Shown here: positions 35,517 to 43,932 of the stretch, piece by piece
Numbering within the stretch: position 1 is the stretch's first letter
Layout: each line of letters starts with the position of its first letter
Assembly (NCBI RefSeq): GCF_000315055.1
Contig: NZ_BAER01000028.1
Location: 1 to 53,773 of the forward strand
Direction: 5' to 3'
Source of the DNA: Paraglaciecola polaris LMG 21857
GTDB taxonomy: Bacteria; Pseudomonadota; Gammaproteobacteria; Enterobacterales; Alteromonadaceae
Length of the DNA stretch: 53,773 nucleotides
Program-made: the position numbers and the translations under genes
The notes under the pieces: model-generated
Seen by the model: only the letters and a program-made list of their open reading frames with translations
What the model was told of the DNA's origin: nothing
The model's database searches: none

Positions 35517-36620
35517 TTATTGTTTCTCCAATACAGCGATGTTCTTCTTCGAGATGATAGGACCGGTTTTATTTTGGAATTCACCGGCAAATTCACGGTC
35601 TTCTTGGTCAGCAATAAAGCTCAGCAAACAACTGCTGTAATTGGAGCGAGCTTTTGCAATACGTGTCCCGTCATCTTTTCTCAATAAAATAGTGTCACCC
35701 ACAGCAAAACTACCGTTTACTTCAACGATTTCATCACTGGTCAATTGCTGCCCGTCCACAAAGGTCGTGTCGAAATCATTATCAACAACTAACTCCCCTT
35801 GCTCTGAAGCAGTGTGAGTCATCCAATGCACATGCTCCTGCATCGGTTTAGCATAGGGCCTGAAATGCGTACCAGGGTTTTTACCCTCTAATAAGGTATT
35901 AAAGGTGGTAGCGGTAAATCCGTTAACGATAAAGGTATCGATGCCGTGTGAGGTTGCCTTCTCAGCCGCTTCAATCTTAGTTTTCATACCGCCCGTACCA
36001 ACTGCACTGGTGGCTCCGCCGCCCATGGCGAAAATGCGACTGTCGATCGTTGTGACTTCAGGCAACAATACTGCGTCATCATGGGTATTGGGGTTTTTGT
36101 CGTACAAACCGTCAACGTCCGAGCAAATAATTAACGCGTCAGCATCAGCTGATGCTGCAACCATAGCGGACAAATTATCGTTGTCGCCGACCTTAAGATC
36201 ATCCGTGGTCACAGTGTCGTTTTCGTTGATAATGGGTAACACGCCATTATCTAGTAGCGAAAAAATCGTGTCACGAATACTCACGTAACGTTCACGGTCA
36301 CGCAAATCACCATGCGTTAACAGAATCTGTGCCGTTGGGAAATCAAATAAACGATCCCATGTGGCCATCATCTCGGTTTGACCGGCGGCTGCCATAGCCT
36401 TTTTCAGGGCAATATTCACGTTCTCAGTTTCTGGGAACAAGTGCGAACCAGCCGCTACCGAGCCTGATGAAACCAAAACGACCTGAACACCATTGGCTCT
36501 AAGACGCACAATAAATTGCGCGATACTGAGCAAGTAATGGCTACTACACCCTTTACGGTGTGGCGCTATCAGCGCGCTGCCTACTTTAATTACGACGCGC
36601 TTCCATTGTGAAAGATCCAT
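35517..36620 (-). CDS. proB: Glutamate 5-kinase
   Basis: The 367-residue protein has the amino-acid kinase fold (KVGSALIAP near residue 12, VLVSSGSVAAG at 48-58, and the GVLPIINENDTVTTDDL core) and a C-terminal PUA domain (about 285-355). It phosphorylates glutamate, the first and feedback-controlled step of proline synthesis. It lies 11 bases after putP and 2 bases before proA. Its own ATG has AGGAAACATTCA upstream. Confidence 0.97.
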   Translation of the reverse strand: MDLSQWKRVVIKVGSALIAPHRKGCSSHYLLSIAQFIVRLRANGVQVVLVSSGSVAAGSHLFPETENVNIALKKAMAAAGQTEMMATWDRLFDFPTAQILLTHGDLRDRERYVSIRDTIFSLLDNGVLPIINENDTVTTDDLKVGDNDNLSAMVAASADADALIICSDVDGLYDKNPNTHDDAVLLPEVTTIDSRIFAMGGGATSAVGTGGMKTKIEAAEKATSHGIDTFIVNGFTATTFNTLLEGKNPGTHFRPYAKPMQEHVHWMTHTASEQGELVVDNDFDTTFVDGQQLTSDEIVEVNGSFAVGDTILLRKDDGTRIAKARSNYSSCLLSFIADQEDREFAGEFQNKTGPIISKKNIAVLEKQ

Positions 36621-36631
36621 TGAATGTTTCC

Positions 36632-38125
36632 TTAATTTGAATGTTGTTTAGCTAAAACCAGATTGGTTTCGTCGAACATGGCGGCTGTGGCTTCACTTGG
36701 TTCGTCACCGAATAAACTGACGAGCCATATCACAGCGGCACTAACAATAAAGCCGGGGACAATTTCATACATCACGCTTGAAAGCGCTTGCCCATCGGGT
36801 AGCAGTGGTGCATAAATCCAGACCAAAACGGTCACAGCACCTGAAATAATGCCTGCTACAGCGGCTTTGTGGGTTAAGTTTGCTTTGTATAAGCAAAACA
36901 ACACTAACGGTCCAAATGCGGCGCCAAAACCAGCCCACGCATTACTGACCAACGATAAAATACTGTTGTCACTATCTAACGATAACAACAAGGCGATAAT
37001 TGCTACACCCGCAACACCATAACGGCCCATTTTTACGGTTTGCTCGTCACTGACTTCATTTCCGGCTTTCAAGCGGTAAATATCTTCAGTGAGTGAACTC
37101 GCTGATACCAGCAACTGGGACGAGATAGTACTCATAATGGCCGCTAAAATAGCTGCTAACAAAAAGCCACTAATTATCGGATTAAACAGCAATTCAGAAA
37201 AAATAATAAAAATGGTTTCTGGGTCATCTACCGCCAAGGCAAATTTATTTGCATAAGCGACCCCCACTAAACCGGTAGACAGTGCGCCTATAATGGTCAC
37301 TGTCATCCAACTCATGCCAATAGCACGTGCAGTTTTTACCGCTGGTACTGAACGGATAGCCATAAAACGCACGATAATATGCGGTTGGCCGAAGTAACCT
37401 AAACCCCAGGCTAAACTCGACACTAACCCTAACCACGTCATATCACTCATGGTTTGCGAGAAGGTTGGAATAGACTGATAAGCATAACCTAACATTTCGT
37501 TGCTATCGGTGAATTGTTGGTAGGCAACGATAGGCACTAATGCTAAAGCAACGAACATAATACAACCTTGTACAAAGTCCGTTAATGACACAGCTAAAAA
37601 TCCACCAAGCAAGGTATAAGACACCACCACACCTAGGGTGATAATCAGTCCAACTTGGTAATCTAACCCAAATGCCGATTCGAACAACTTTCCGCCAGCC
37701 ACCAACCCTGCAGAGGTATAAAGGGTAAAAAACAGCACAATAATGGCAGCCGAAATAATACGGATACTGCTGGTTTTACGATTAAAGCGTTTGGCAAAGA
37801 ACTCTGGGATCGTCAACGCGTCATTAGCAACCTCGGTGTAGACCCGTAATTTGGGTGCAACCAAAATATAATTTGCTAGCGCTCCCACAAGCAAACCAAT
37901 GGCAATAAACATACTGTCAAAACCACCGACAAACATGGCACCGGGCAAGCCCATGAGCATCCAGCCACTCATATCTGAGGCACCTGCGGACAATGCGGTC
38001 ACTTGGGGACTGACCTGACGTCCACCCAAAATATAACCTGACATATCGCTGGTAGAACGACGATAAGCAAACACACCTATCCCCAGCATAGCGATGAAAT
38101 ATACTGCTAAAGAAATATAACTCAT
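36632..38125 (-). CDS. putP: Sodium/proline symporter
   Basis: The 497-residue protein is a SSS-family symporter with about 13 membrane helices. N-terminal features are TDMSGYILGG-like STSDMSGYILGGRQVSP and SDMSGWMLMGLPG. The sodium-site region is SSQLLVSASSLTEDIYRL, typical of PutP. It takes up proline with sodium. It has a weak ribosome-binding site and follows a small peptide gene by 10 bases. Being in one operon with proB and proA, its role is more likely osmoprotection than proline catabolism. Confidence 0.93.
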   Translation of the reverse strand: MSYISLAVYFIAMLGIGVFAYRRSTSDMSGYILGGRQVSPQVTALSAGASDMSGWMLMGLPGAMFVGGFDSMFIAIGLLVGALANYILVAPKLRVYTEVANDALTIPEFFAKRFNRKTSSIRIISAAIIVLFFTLYTSAGLVAGGKLFESAFGLDYQVGLIITLGVVVSYTLLGGFLAVSLTDFVQGCIMFVALALVPIVAYQQFTDSNEMLGYAYQSIPTFSQTMSDMTWLGLVSSLAWGLGYFGQPHIIVRFMAIRSVPAVKTARAIGMSWMTVTIIGALSTGLVGVAYANKFALAVDDPETIFIIFSELLFNPIISGFLLAAILAAIMSTISSQLLVSASSLTEDIYRLKAGNEVSDEQTVKMGRYGVAGVAIIALLLSLDSDNSILSLVSNAWAGFGAAFGPLVLFCLYKANLTHKAAVAGIISGAVTVLVWIYAPLLPDGQALSSVMYEIVPGFIVSAAVIWLVSLFGDEPSEATAAMFDETNLVLAKQHSN

Positions 38126-38135
38126 AATTTAATAA

Positions 38136-38309
38136 TTAATGGCTTGTAGAAGTTTGGCTTATGCCGCGAGCGCGAGATTGGTTGTGGGTAACAAGTACGA
38201 GTAATGAAATGCAGGTCAAAAACCAAAAACTCGTTATGTGAAAAATTTTGTTAACTACTAAAGTGGCAGGTTGGGTAAGCGTCTTGCCAATCGCCTTAAG
38301 CGTTTTCAT
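38136..38309 (-). CDS. Small single-helix membrane peptide upstream of putP
   Basis: The 57-residue product (MKTLKAIGKTLT, then FHITSFWFLTCISLLVLVTH) has one hydrophobic helix (about 26-42) and a polar C-terminus. The ATG at 38309 has GGAG 6 bases upstream, which is better than a longer frame from 38342. Its stop is 10 bases from the putP start, and putP itself has little ribosome-binding sequence, so translation may be coupled. No family is known to me. Confidence 0.55.
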   Translation of the reverse strand: MKTLKAIGKTLTQPATLVVNKIFHITSFWFLTCISLLVLVTHNQSRARGISQTSTSH

Positions 38310-38502
38310 TTTATCTCCGTAAATGAATAATAAGTTGTGCACACATAATTACAGGTCAATTAATTAGTACACGAAGCATTATGCTCAATTACTGCTCAAA
38401 GATCAAATCTAAATGCGTGCATATCAAGGATAAAAGCTCAGGGATGCCAGAAAAACAGTCCTAAAAATAAACAGTTAGATCAGCGCTAGCACTTATACCT
38501 TC

Positions 38503-38523
38503 AACGCTAGAGCGTTATTTTTT
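38503..38523 (+). terminator. Terminator-like hairpin ahead of the MarR gene
   Basis: AACGCT-AG-AGCGTT followed by ATTTTTT has the shape of a plus-strand Rho-independent terminator. No plus-strand gene lies just upstream, so it may end a short RNA or attenuate the MarR transcript. Confidence 0.4.
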
Positions 38524-38524
38524 A

Positions 38525-38556
38525 AATACACTTTTAACATCAGAAAAAAGTGTATT
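38525..38556. promoter_or_regulatory. Inverted repeat upstream of MarR, candidate operator
   Basis: AATACACTTTT (38525-38535) and AAAAGTGTATT (38546-38556) are perfect 11-base arms with a 10-base spacer, 62 bp before the MarR start. It may be the site where MarR represses itself or the divergent putP operon. Confidence 0.5.
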
Positions 38557-38618
38557 AGGTTGCATTCGAGGGGGAATTTGCTAGGGTTCGCCAGTTATAG
38601 ACCACAGGGGCGTTTGCG

Positions 38619-39116
38619 ATGAGAAAATACGATGAATTACTGGTTTCACTGCGCCGGGTTATCCGGGCAATAGACCTTTACTCAAAAAAGCTCAATAAAG
38701 AATCAGGCTTAACCAGCCCTCAACTGATCGTGATGCAAGAAATTGCCAACAACGAAGATGTGATGGTTAAGGATATCGCGACTCATATTAATTTGAGTTC
38801 AGCTACGGTGACCAGTATTCTCGATCGCCTAGAAGCGCGAGGCTATGTGGTGCGTGAACGCACTCAGGTTGATAAACGCAAGGTGGCGGTTCGCTTAACC
38901 GAATCAGGAACTAACGCGTTCAAAAATGCCCCTACCTTATTACAGGAACACTTCATCAATCGTTTTGAGGCTCTGGATGAATGGGAGCAAACCCAGTTGG
39001 TATCTACCATGCAACGCATTGCTAAAATGATGGACGCCGAAGCATTAGACGCAGCACCATTATTACAAGTCGGTCAAATACACCCGCAAAGCACAGTCAT
39101 CGATAACAGCAAATAA
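38619..39116 (+). CDS. MarR-family transcriptional regulator
   Basis: The 165-residue protein has a winged helix-turn-helix (KDIATHINLSSATVTSIL, about residues 50-67, and a wing with the DKRKVAVRLTESG motif). It resembles regulators such as EctR of compatible-solute genes in general length and style. It is divergent from the putP-proB-proA operon, which suggests it controls osmolyte genes. The start has AGGGG about 9 bases upstream. The signal is unknown. Confidence 0.85.
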   Translation: MRKYDELLVSLRRVIRAIDLYSKKLNKESGLTSPQLIVMQEIANNEDVMVKDIATHINLSSATVTSILDRLEARGYVVRERTQVDKRKVAVRLTESGTNAFKNAPTLLQEHFINRFEALDEWEQTQLVSTMQRIAKMMDAEALDAAPLLQVGQIHPQSTVIDNSK

Positions 39117-39172
39117 AATCAACCTAGCGCCCGGTCAATTAAGTCGTACTCTATTAAAAAGGCGCCTCGCCG

Positions 39173-39745
39173 TTAGTTAAGCTGGTCGTCTTTCCAATAT
39201 TTTGTCCCTTTCACGGTTGCTTGCAAGGCTAGTCCGCTTTCAGTCAACTGATAGATGGTGATATTATCCGCGGTAACCTCGCCACTTTTGGCAGCGCCTT
39301 TATCGCCCGCTTTAGCCGCAGCATCAGCCTGGGCGCCAAATGCCCAACCCTTTTCCACAAAACGTGACATCACGGCTTCATTGTGAAAAACAAATACTGC
39401 GCTGAAATCCTTGATGCCAGCTCCCAGGCCTACACCCACTTCCGCCATTTTCATGTAAGTCTGCTGACCCGTTTGATTATCAGTGACAACCCCGTAACCG
39501 CCGCCAAAACTGGCCAAAATCAAGTTAACATTGGCGTTATCAAACACCGCGTAACCTGGTGCACTGTTAATTTGTGAACGAACACTGGGTTTGAGGGTAA
39601 ATAACTCAGTTAACACTTTGTCTTTCATCGTTTGCACAGCCTGACGCTTTTGCGCGACAGTGGCGTCTGTGGTGGTTGTACAGCCACTCAATAAAACAAG
39701 CGATAACGAGGCAAAAACGCCAAAAAACAATGATTTGTACTGCAT
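39173..39745 (-). CDS. SYLF-domain (YSC84-related) lipoprotein
   Basis: The 190-residue protein has a lipobox LLSGC (C22) and a SYLF domain, with the family features NSAPGYAVFDNANVNLILAS and FGAQADAAAKAGDKGAAKS. SYLF proteins bind phosphoinositides or other lipids in eukaryotes; bacterial ones are of unknown function. It is convergent with the MarR gene, and its ATG has AAGGA 6 bases upstream. Confidence 0.9.
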   Translation of the reverse strand: MQYKSLFFGVFASLSLVLLSGCTTTTDATVAQKRQAVQTMKDKVLTELFTLKPSVRSQINSAPGYAVFDNANVNLILASFGGGYGVVTDNQTGQQTYMKMAEVGVGLGAGIKDFSAVFVFHNEAVMSRFVEKGWAFGAQADAAAKAGDKGAAKSGEVTADNITIYQLTESGLALQATVKGTKYWKDDQLN

Positions 39746-40110
39746 AGGTAGTCCTTAAAAAAATATTACTAGAATCCGAGATGGCTTAGCAATTAACAAA
39801 CCAAAAACAATAACCATTTGTTATTTAAAGATTAAACGAATAAATATTCACTCTCAGTGGGCTTTTGCAGCGTTTTAACGTAATACTGAAGAGCGTATCC
39901 GGTAATAATGTCGCAACCGTTAAGTAGTTTTTTCCTAAATAGAAAGGGCAGCTTGGCAAAATATCCATAAAGACATTTAAATCAATACGTTAACAATGGA
40001 ATGAATTTTGTATCCTATTGAGCGAAGCTTTCCATAAGAGTTGAAATATAAAACCATCAATAACAACTCCGTTATGGCAATCTCGCTTTCATTTGCAGAG
40101 GAATATCAGT
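39746..40110. promoter_or_regulatory. Divergent promoter region of SYLF and MlaA genes
   Basis: The 365-bp AT-rich region holds the start regions of both divergent genes. I saw no gene and no clear -35/-10 pair. Confidence 0.4.
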
Positions 40111-41058
40111 TTGTTAACTAGACCTATACTGAAAAAAATTATCACCGGCGGCGTGCTCAGCATGACGTTACTGCTTACCGCTTGTAGCACGAATGACGTC
40201 CAGCACACGGTCGAGCAACCAGTTAACAGTAATGTTAGCGGTTCTGAATTGGTGATCACCAGTTCCCACGGTACACAGACCATTGAACCTACCGTTGTCA
40301 GTTATCCCGCGCCCAACAGCGTGCAAGACAAACAAAATAGCGATGTCACTACATTCAATGACCCATTAGAATTCATTAATCGACCGATTTTTGCCTTTAA
40401 CGATAAATTGTTTGAGTACGTCTTAATTCCTGCTGCAAAAGGCTACACAAAAGTCGTCCCCGATCCTGTACGAAGTAGTGTTGGACATTTTTTTAGTAAC
40501 ATTCGAGAACCGTTAAACGCGTTAAACCAATTATTTCAAGGTGAAGTGAGCGACAGTGGTAAAAGCGTAGGGCGATTTGCCATTAACTCAACCATTGGTT
40601 TATTAGGCTTCTTTGACCCAGCGACAGCCTGGTTTGAAATCGATGAAAACGTGTCCACAATCAACGACACCTTGATGAAATATGATGTGGGCTATGGAAG
40701 TTATTTAGTCTTACCGTTTCTTGGCCAATCCGATTTGCGCAATGGGTTTTCAACCATAACTGAGTCTATTTTCAGCCCTATTCAATATGTTACAGAAAAT
40801 CCAGAAACCCTTTATATTCAGGCATATGGGGGCTTTCACGCCTTTACTCCTGAAGCACCTACCTACGAAAAATTACGCAGTGAAACAGATGATCCCTACG
40901 TGTTTTTTCGTAACCTATACATGCAAAGCATGTTGCGTGATCAGCAATATCCGGCCCAAGGATCCCTTAATGATAAAGCTCAACAAGGCAACCCCAATAC
41001 CAGTGATGAAAATACGCAAGATTTAGATACCGATGTACCTGCATCGCAGCCGGAGTAA
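40111..41058 (+). CDS. mlaA: MlaA (VacJ) outer-membrane lipoprotein
   Basis: The 315-residue lipoprotein has lipobox LLTAC (C25 from the chosen start) and the MlaA core (NDPLEFINRPIFAFNDKLFEY near 85-105, then a FDPATAWFEIDENVSTINDTLM region). MlaA extracts mislocalised phospholipid from the outer leaflet of the outer membrane. I use the TTG at 40111, with AGAGG 8 bases upstream; no ATG is available before the lipobox except one too close to it. A low-complexity acidic tail (about 280-315) follows the conserved part. It overlaps in spirit with the RND exporter 4-8 bases downstream. Confidence 0.9.
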   Translation: MLTRPILKKIITGGVLSMTLLLTACSTNDVQHTVEQPVNSNVSGSELVITSSHGTQTIEPTVVSYPAPNSVQDKQNSDVTTFNDPLEFINRPIFAFNDKLFEYVLIPAAKGYTKVVPDPVRSSVGHFFSNIREPLNALNQLFQGEVSDSGKSVGRFAINSTIGLLGFFDPATAWFEIDENVSTINDTLMKYDVGYGSYLVLPFLGQSDLRNGFSTITESIFSPIQYVTENPETLYIQAYGGFHAFTPEAPTYEKLRSETDDPYVFFRNLYMQSMLRDQQYPAQGSLNDKAQQGNPNTSDENTQDLDTDVPASQPE

Positions 41059-41065
41059 ATGATTG

Positions 41066-43492
41066 ATGAGTGCATTTTTAGCCAACATTATTATTCGCCA
41101 TGCAAAGCTGATATTGGTCCTTTTTACTATTTGCGGTGTGTTAGCTGCTTGGTCTGCTCAACAGTTTAAAATTGACGCTTCTGCTGACACCTTATTAATT
41201 AAAAATAATAAGATGTTCGTCGAAACCCAAGTGATGAATGAGCGGTTTTCGCCTCAAGAATTCATTTTAGTGGCATACAAACCAAAAGCCCATGAGGTAT
41301 TTAGCCAACAGTCATTTAATGATATTCAACAAATATCCAGTGAACTCAAACGCCTACCCAGAGTGGCTGACGTAACCAATATTCTGAATGTGCCTTTGCT
41401 GTCGTTATCAGGCAAGTTAGATCCTAACCTCAAACCAGAGCAACTAACTTGGCAAGCAAACCATTACTCTAGCGAAAAAATGCGCGAGGTATTTACTGAC
41501 CACCCACTTTTCACCGATCTACTGGTCAATAAAGACCAAACCGCCACCGCGATGCAAATCGTCTTTAAACCCAACGCTGAGTTAAGAGACATTCAAAGTC
41601 AAATCATCGCTATTCAAAAAACTATTCTGGACGGTGAGTTAACTGAACAAGATGAGCAAAAAATTGCTGAGTTGAAAAAACAGGCAGAGCCTATCGAGCA
41701 AAAACTTAAAAAAACTCGGCAACAGGAAATAAAGCAAATATACCAAACGATTGAACCCTTCAAAGACGATGCGGATTTATATCTCGGTGGCGCCTATGTG
41801 CTCGGCCAACAAATGATCGACATCATTCAAAGTGACTTGGTCATCTTCGGCAGTGCGATAGGGCTGGCTATCTGTCTGATCTTATTTATCTTTTTTAGGA
41901 AAATACGTTGGGTTATTTTGCCGCTACTGTGTTGTGGACTAAGTGTCATATTGACTGTCGGTTTATTCGGTTTGTTAGATTTTAGAGCCACTGTCATCTC
42001 CTCGAACTTCATTGCCTTACAGTTAATTTTAACCTTGGCGGTGGTTGTACATCTGATTGTTGAGTTTCGTCAGTTGGAAGAACAAAACAGCGAAGCAAAC
42101 CAACAAGAGTTACTGCGCCAAACATTTGTTAACAAGTTCAAGCCATGTTTGTATGCAGGGATCACGACAAGTGTTGGCTTTGCCTCCTTGATATTTAGCG
42201 GTATTCAACCAGTTGTTAGTTTCGGCTGGATGATGATAGTTGCCATGTGCGTATCGATATTCTCAAGCCTATTACTGTTCCCAGCGGTTCTCGCGTCATT
42301 TAAACGCAAAGGCGATAGTCATGAGAGTCGTATCAGTCAGAAAGTCGTATCTGTCCTAAGTGCTTTCACCTTAAAGCGCCCTACCTTTATTGTGTTCATC
42401 AGTGTGATAGTCGGTGGTGGTCTTATATTCGGCATCGTTAAACTGAATGTGGAAAACAGTTTTTTAAATTACTTTAAGGAATCAACTCAAGTTCGCACCG
42501 AACTAGAGTTTATCGATCGTGAATTCGGCGGCTCAACCCCCTTGGATTTCATCTACACCGTTCCTGAAAGTGAGCGTCGTGACGATCTGGTGATGAGCGC
42601 TAAGACCATTCAAACGCTGCAAAAAATACAGCACGTAATGCGTCAGTACGAGGCAACGGGCAATATAACCTCAGTGGTAAACTTCACCGAGCTGGCAAAA
42701 AAGATCAATCAAGGTCGCCCACTGACTGAATATGAACTCACGGTGATATACACCTTGTTAGATAAATCACTAACCGAACAACTACTAGGTGCCTATTTTA
42801 ACCCAGAGAACAACCAGCTTCGTATTAGTACGCGTATTCAAGACAGTACAGAAAACTTTAATCGCGCAGAATTTCTCGAGACCTTTCGTAGCGATTTAGC
42901 CCTGCTCGATATCGATCCAAAAAGCTATTCCTTAACCAATTTGTTTGTGCTCTATCAAGATATTTTACAACGCTTGTTTTCGTCACAAATTATGACTTTA
43001 GGTTTGGTATTTGCTGCACTGACTCTGGTGTTATTAGTTATCTTTCGCTCGATCAAGGTGGCGCTTATTGCCGTCATCCCTAACATTCTAACAACACTGG
43101 TGATTTTAGGCGTAATGGGCTGGTTAGGTATTGCATTAGATTTAATGACCATCACCATATCAGCTATAGCAATGGGGATCGCAGTAGATGACACCATCCA
43201 TTTTGTGCACCGCTACTTGGAAGAGTTAAACCGTGAAAATAGCGATGGGGATATTGCCATTAAGAAAACATTTAAGTCCGTTGGTTATGCGCTGATCTAC
43301 ACCACCACCATTATTGCCGTGGGCTTCTCGTTACTCAGCTTTTCGGATTTTGTACCCAGTATCTTGTTTGGCTTGTTAACGAGTTTAGCTATGCTACTGG
43401 CCTTTATTACGGACACTACCTTGCTGCCAGTACTACTGAGAAAGTTTGTGAAACCTAAACCGCAAAAAATACAGGCTCAAAGTAATAGCTAG
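41066..43492 (+). CDS. RND/MMPL-family exporter paired with MlaA
   Basis: The 808-residue protein is a single-chain RND with two MMPL halves, about 12 membrane helices and the C-terminal SAIAMGIAVDDTIHFVHRYLE carrying the paired aspartates. The first periplasmic loop contains a charged coiled-coil hairpin (about residues 188-223, ending near IYQTIEPF). Such RND proteins move lipids such as hopanoids or act with MlaA. I start at the ATG at 41066; a TTG at 41063 is directly before it. GGAG at 41052-41055 serves both. The stop of MlaA and this start are only 7 bases apart. Confidence 0.9.
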   Translation: MSAFLANIIIRHAKLILVLFTICGVLAAWSAQQFKIDASADTLLIKNNKMFVETQVMNERFSPQEFILVAYKPKAHEVFSQQSFNDIQQISSELKRLPRVADVTNILNVPLLSLSGKLDPNLKPEQLTWQANHYSSEKMREVFTDHPLFTDLLVNKDQTATAMQIVFKPNAELRDIQSQIIAIQKTILDGELTEQDEQKIAELKKQAEPIEQKLKKTRQQEIKQIYQTIEPFKDDADLYLGGAYVLGQQMIDIIQSDLVIFGSAIGLAICLILFIFFRKIRWVILPLLCCGLSVILTVGLFGLLDFRATVISSNFIALQLILTLAVVVHLIVEFRQLEEQNSEANQQELLRQTFVNKFKPCLYAGITTSVGFASLIFSGIQPVVSFGWMMIVAMCVSIFSSLLLFPAVLASFKRKGDSHESRISQKVVSVLSAFTLKRPTFIVFISVIVGGGLIFGIVKLNVENSFLNYFKESTQVRTELEFIDREFGGSTPLDFIYTVPESERRDDLVMSAKTIQTLQKIQHVMRQYEATGNITSVVNFTELAKKINQGRPLTEYELTVIYTLLDKSLTEQLLGAYFNPENNQLRISTRIQDSTENFNRAEFLETFRSDLALLDIDPKSYSLTNLFVLYQDILQRLFSSQIMTLGLVFAALTLVLLVIFRSIKVALIAVIPNILTTLVILGVMGWLGIALDLMTITISAIAMGIAVDDTIHFVHRYLEELNRENSDGDIAIKKTFKSVGYALIYTTTIIAVGFSLLSFSDFVPSILFGLLTSLAMLLAFITDTTLLPVLLRKFVKPKPQKIQAQSNS

Positions 43493-43563
43493 TTATCGAA
43501 ATGAAATTGATAAAATGTACACATCTATGTCGTTATTTTTCACACTATGGTGCATGAAAACTA

Positions 43564-43597
43564 GGCACTGAAAATATAATTCAATAATTTCAGTGCC
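43564..43597 (+). terminator. Hairpin after the RND exporter gene
   Basis: GGCACTGAAA (43564-43573) and TTTCAGTGCC (43588-43597) form a perfect 10-bp stem with a 14-base loop, 70 bases after the exporter stop. The T-tract after it is poor, so termination strength is uncertain. Confidence 0.5.
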
Positions 43598-43729
43598 TTA
43601 CAAATTTGCATGGAAATTGCTAAATACACTTTACAGTGCAATAGAAAATACGACACGGAACGAGTCAACGAACCATGTCACCCGTTTGCTGAGATAGCGC
43701 GTTATCAAAAGCGTTACCTTGCTACCGTT

Positions 43730-43794
43730 TTCGTTGGGGCTGGGGCGTTAACACTCCCTTGATACTGCTACTATCTAGCCCCAACGAATTCTTT
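43730..43794 (+). other. Long stem-loop with a trailing T-run
   Basis: TTCGTTGGGGCT (43730-43741) and AGCCCCAACGAA (43777-43788) form a perfect 12-bp stem around a 35-base loop, followed by TTCTTTTTTG. On the plus strand this could end a short RNA transcribed from 43600-43790. No protein gene upstream needs a second terminator, and no clear promoter was found. Confidence 0.4.
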
Positions 43795-43857
43795 TTTGCC
43801 AAAAGCCAAGGTGCCTAATGTAAAGGTAGATAAAAGCGTTGTGAAGGGAGGAGGAAA

Positions 43858-43932
43858 ATGCGTCAGTTTGGCGACGAAAATTGCAGTCATGGCAGCAGAA
43901 CGGCCATGAATAAAGCACTAATCTTTGACTAA
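43858..43932 (+). CDS. Possible 24-residue peptide with a very strong ribosome-binding site
   Basis: ATG at 43858 is preceded by GGGAGGAGG (43844-43852), the best ribosome-binding site in the window. The frame ends at TAA (43930-43932) and overlaps the 3' end of the convergent hybrid kinase by 15 bases. No promoter or family is known. The purine run could be chance. Confidence 0.25.
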   Translation: MRQFGDENCSHGSRTAMNKALIFD

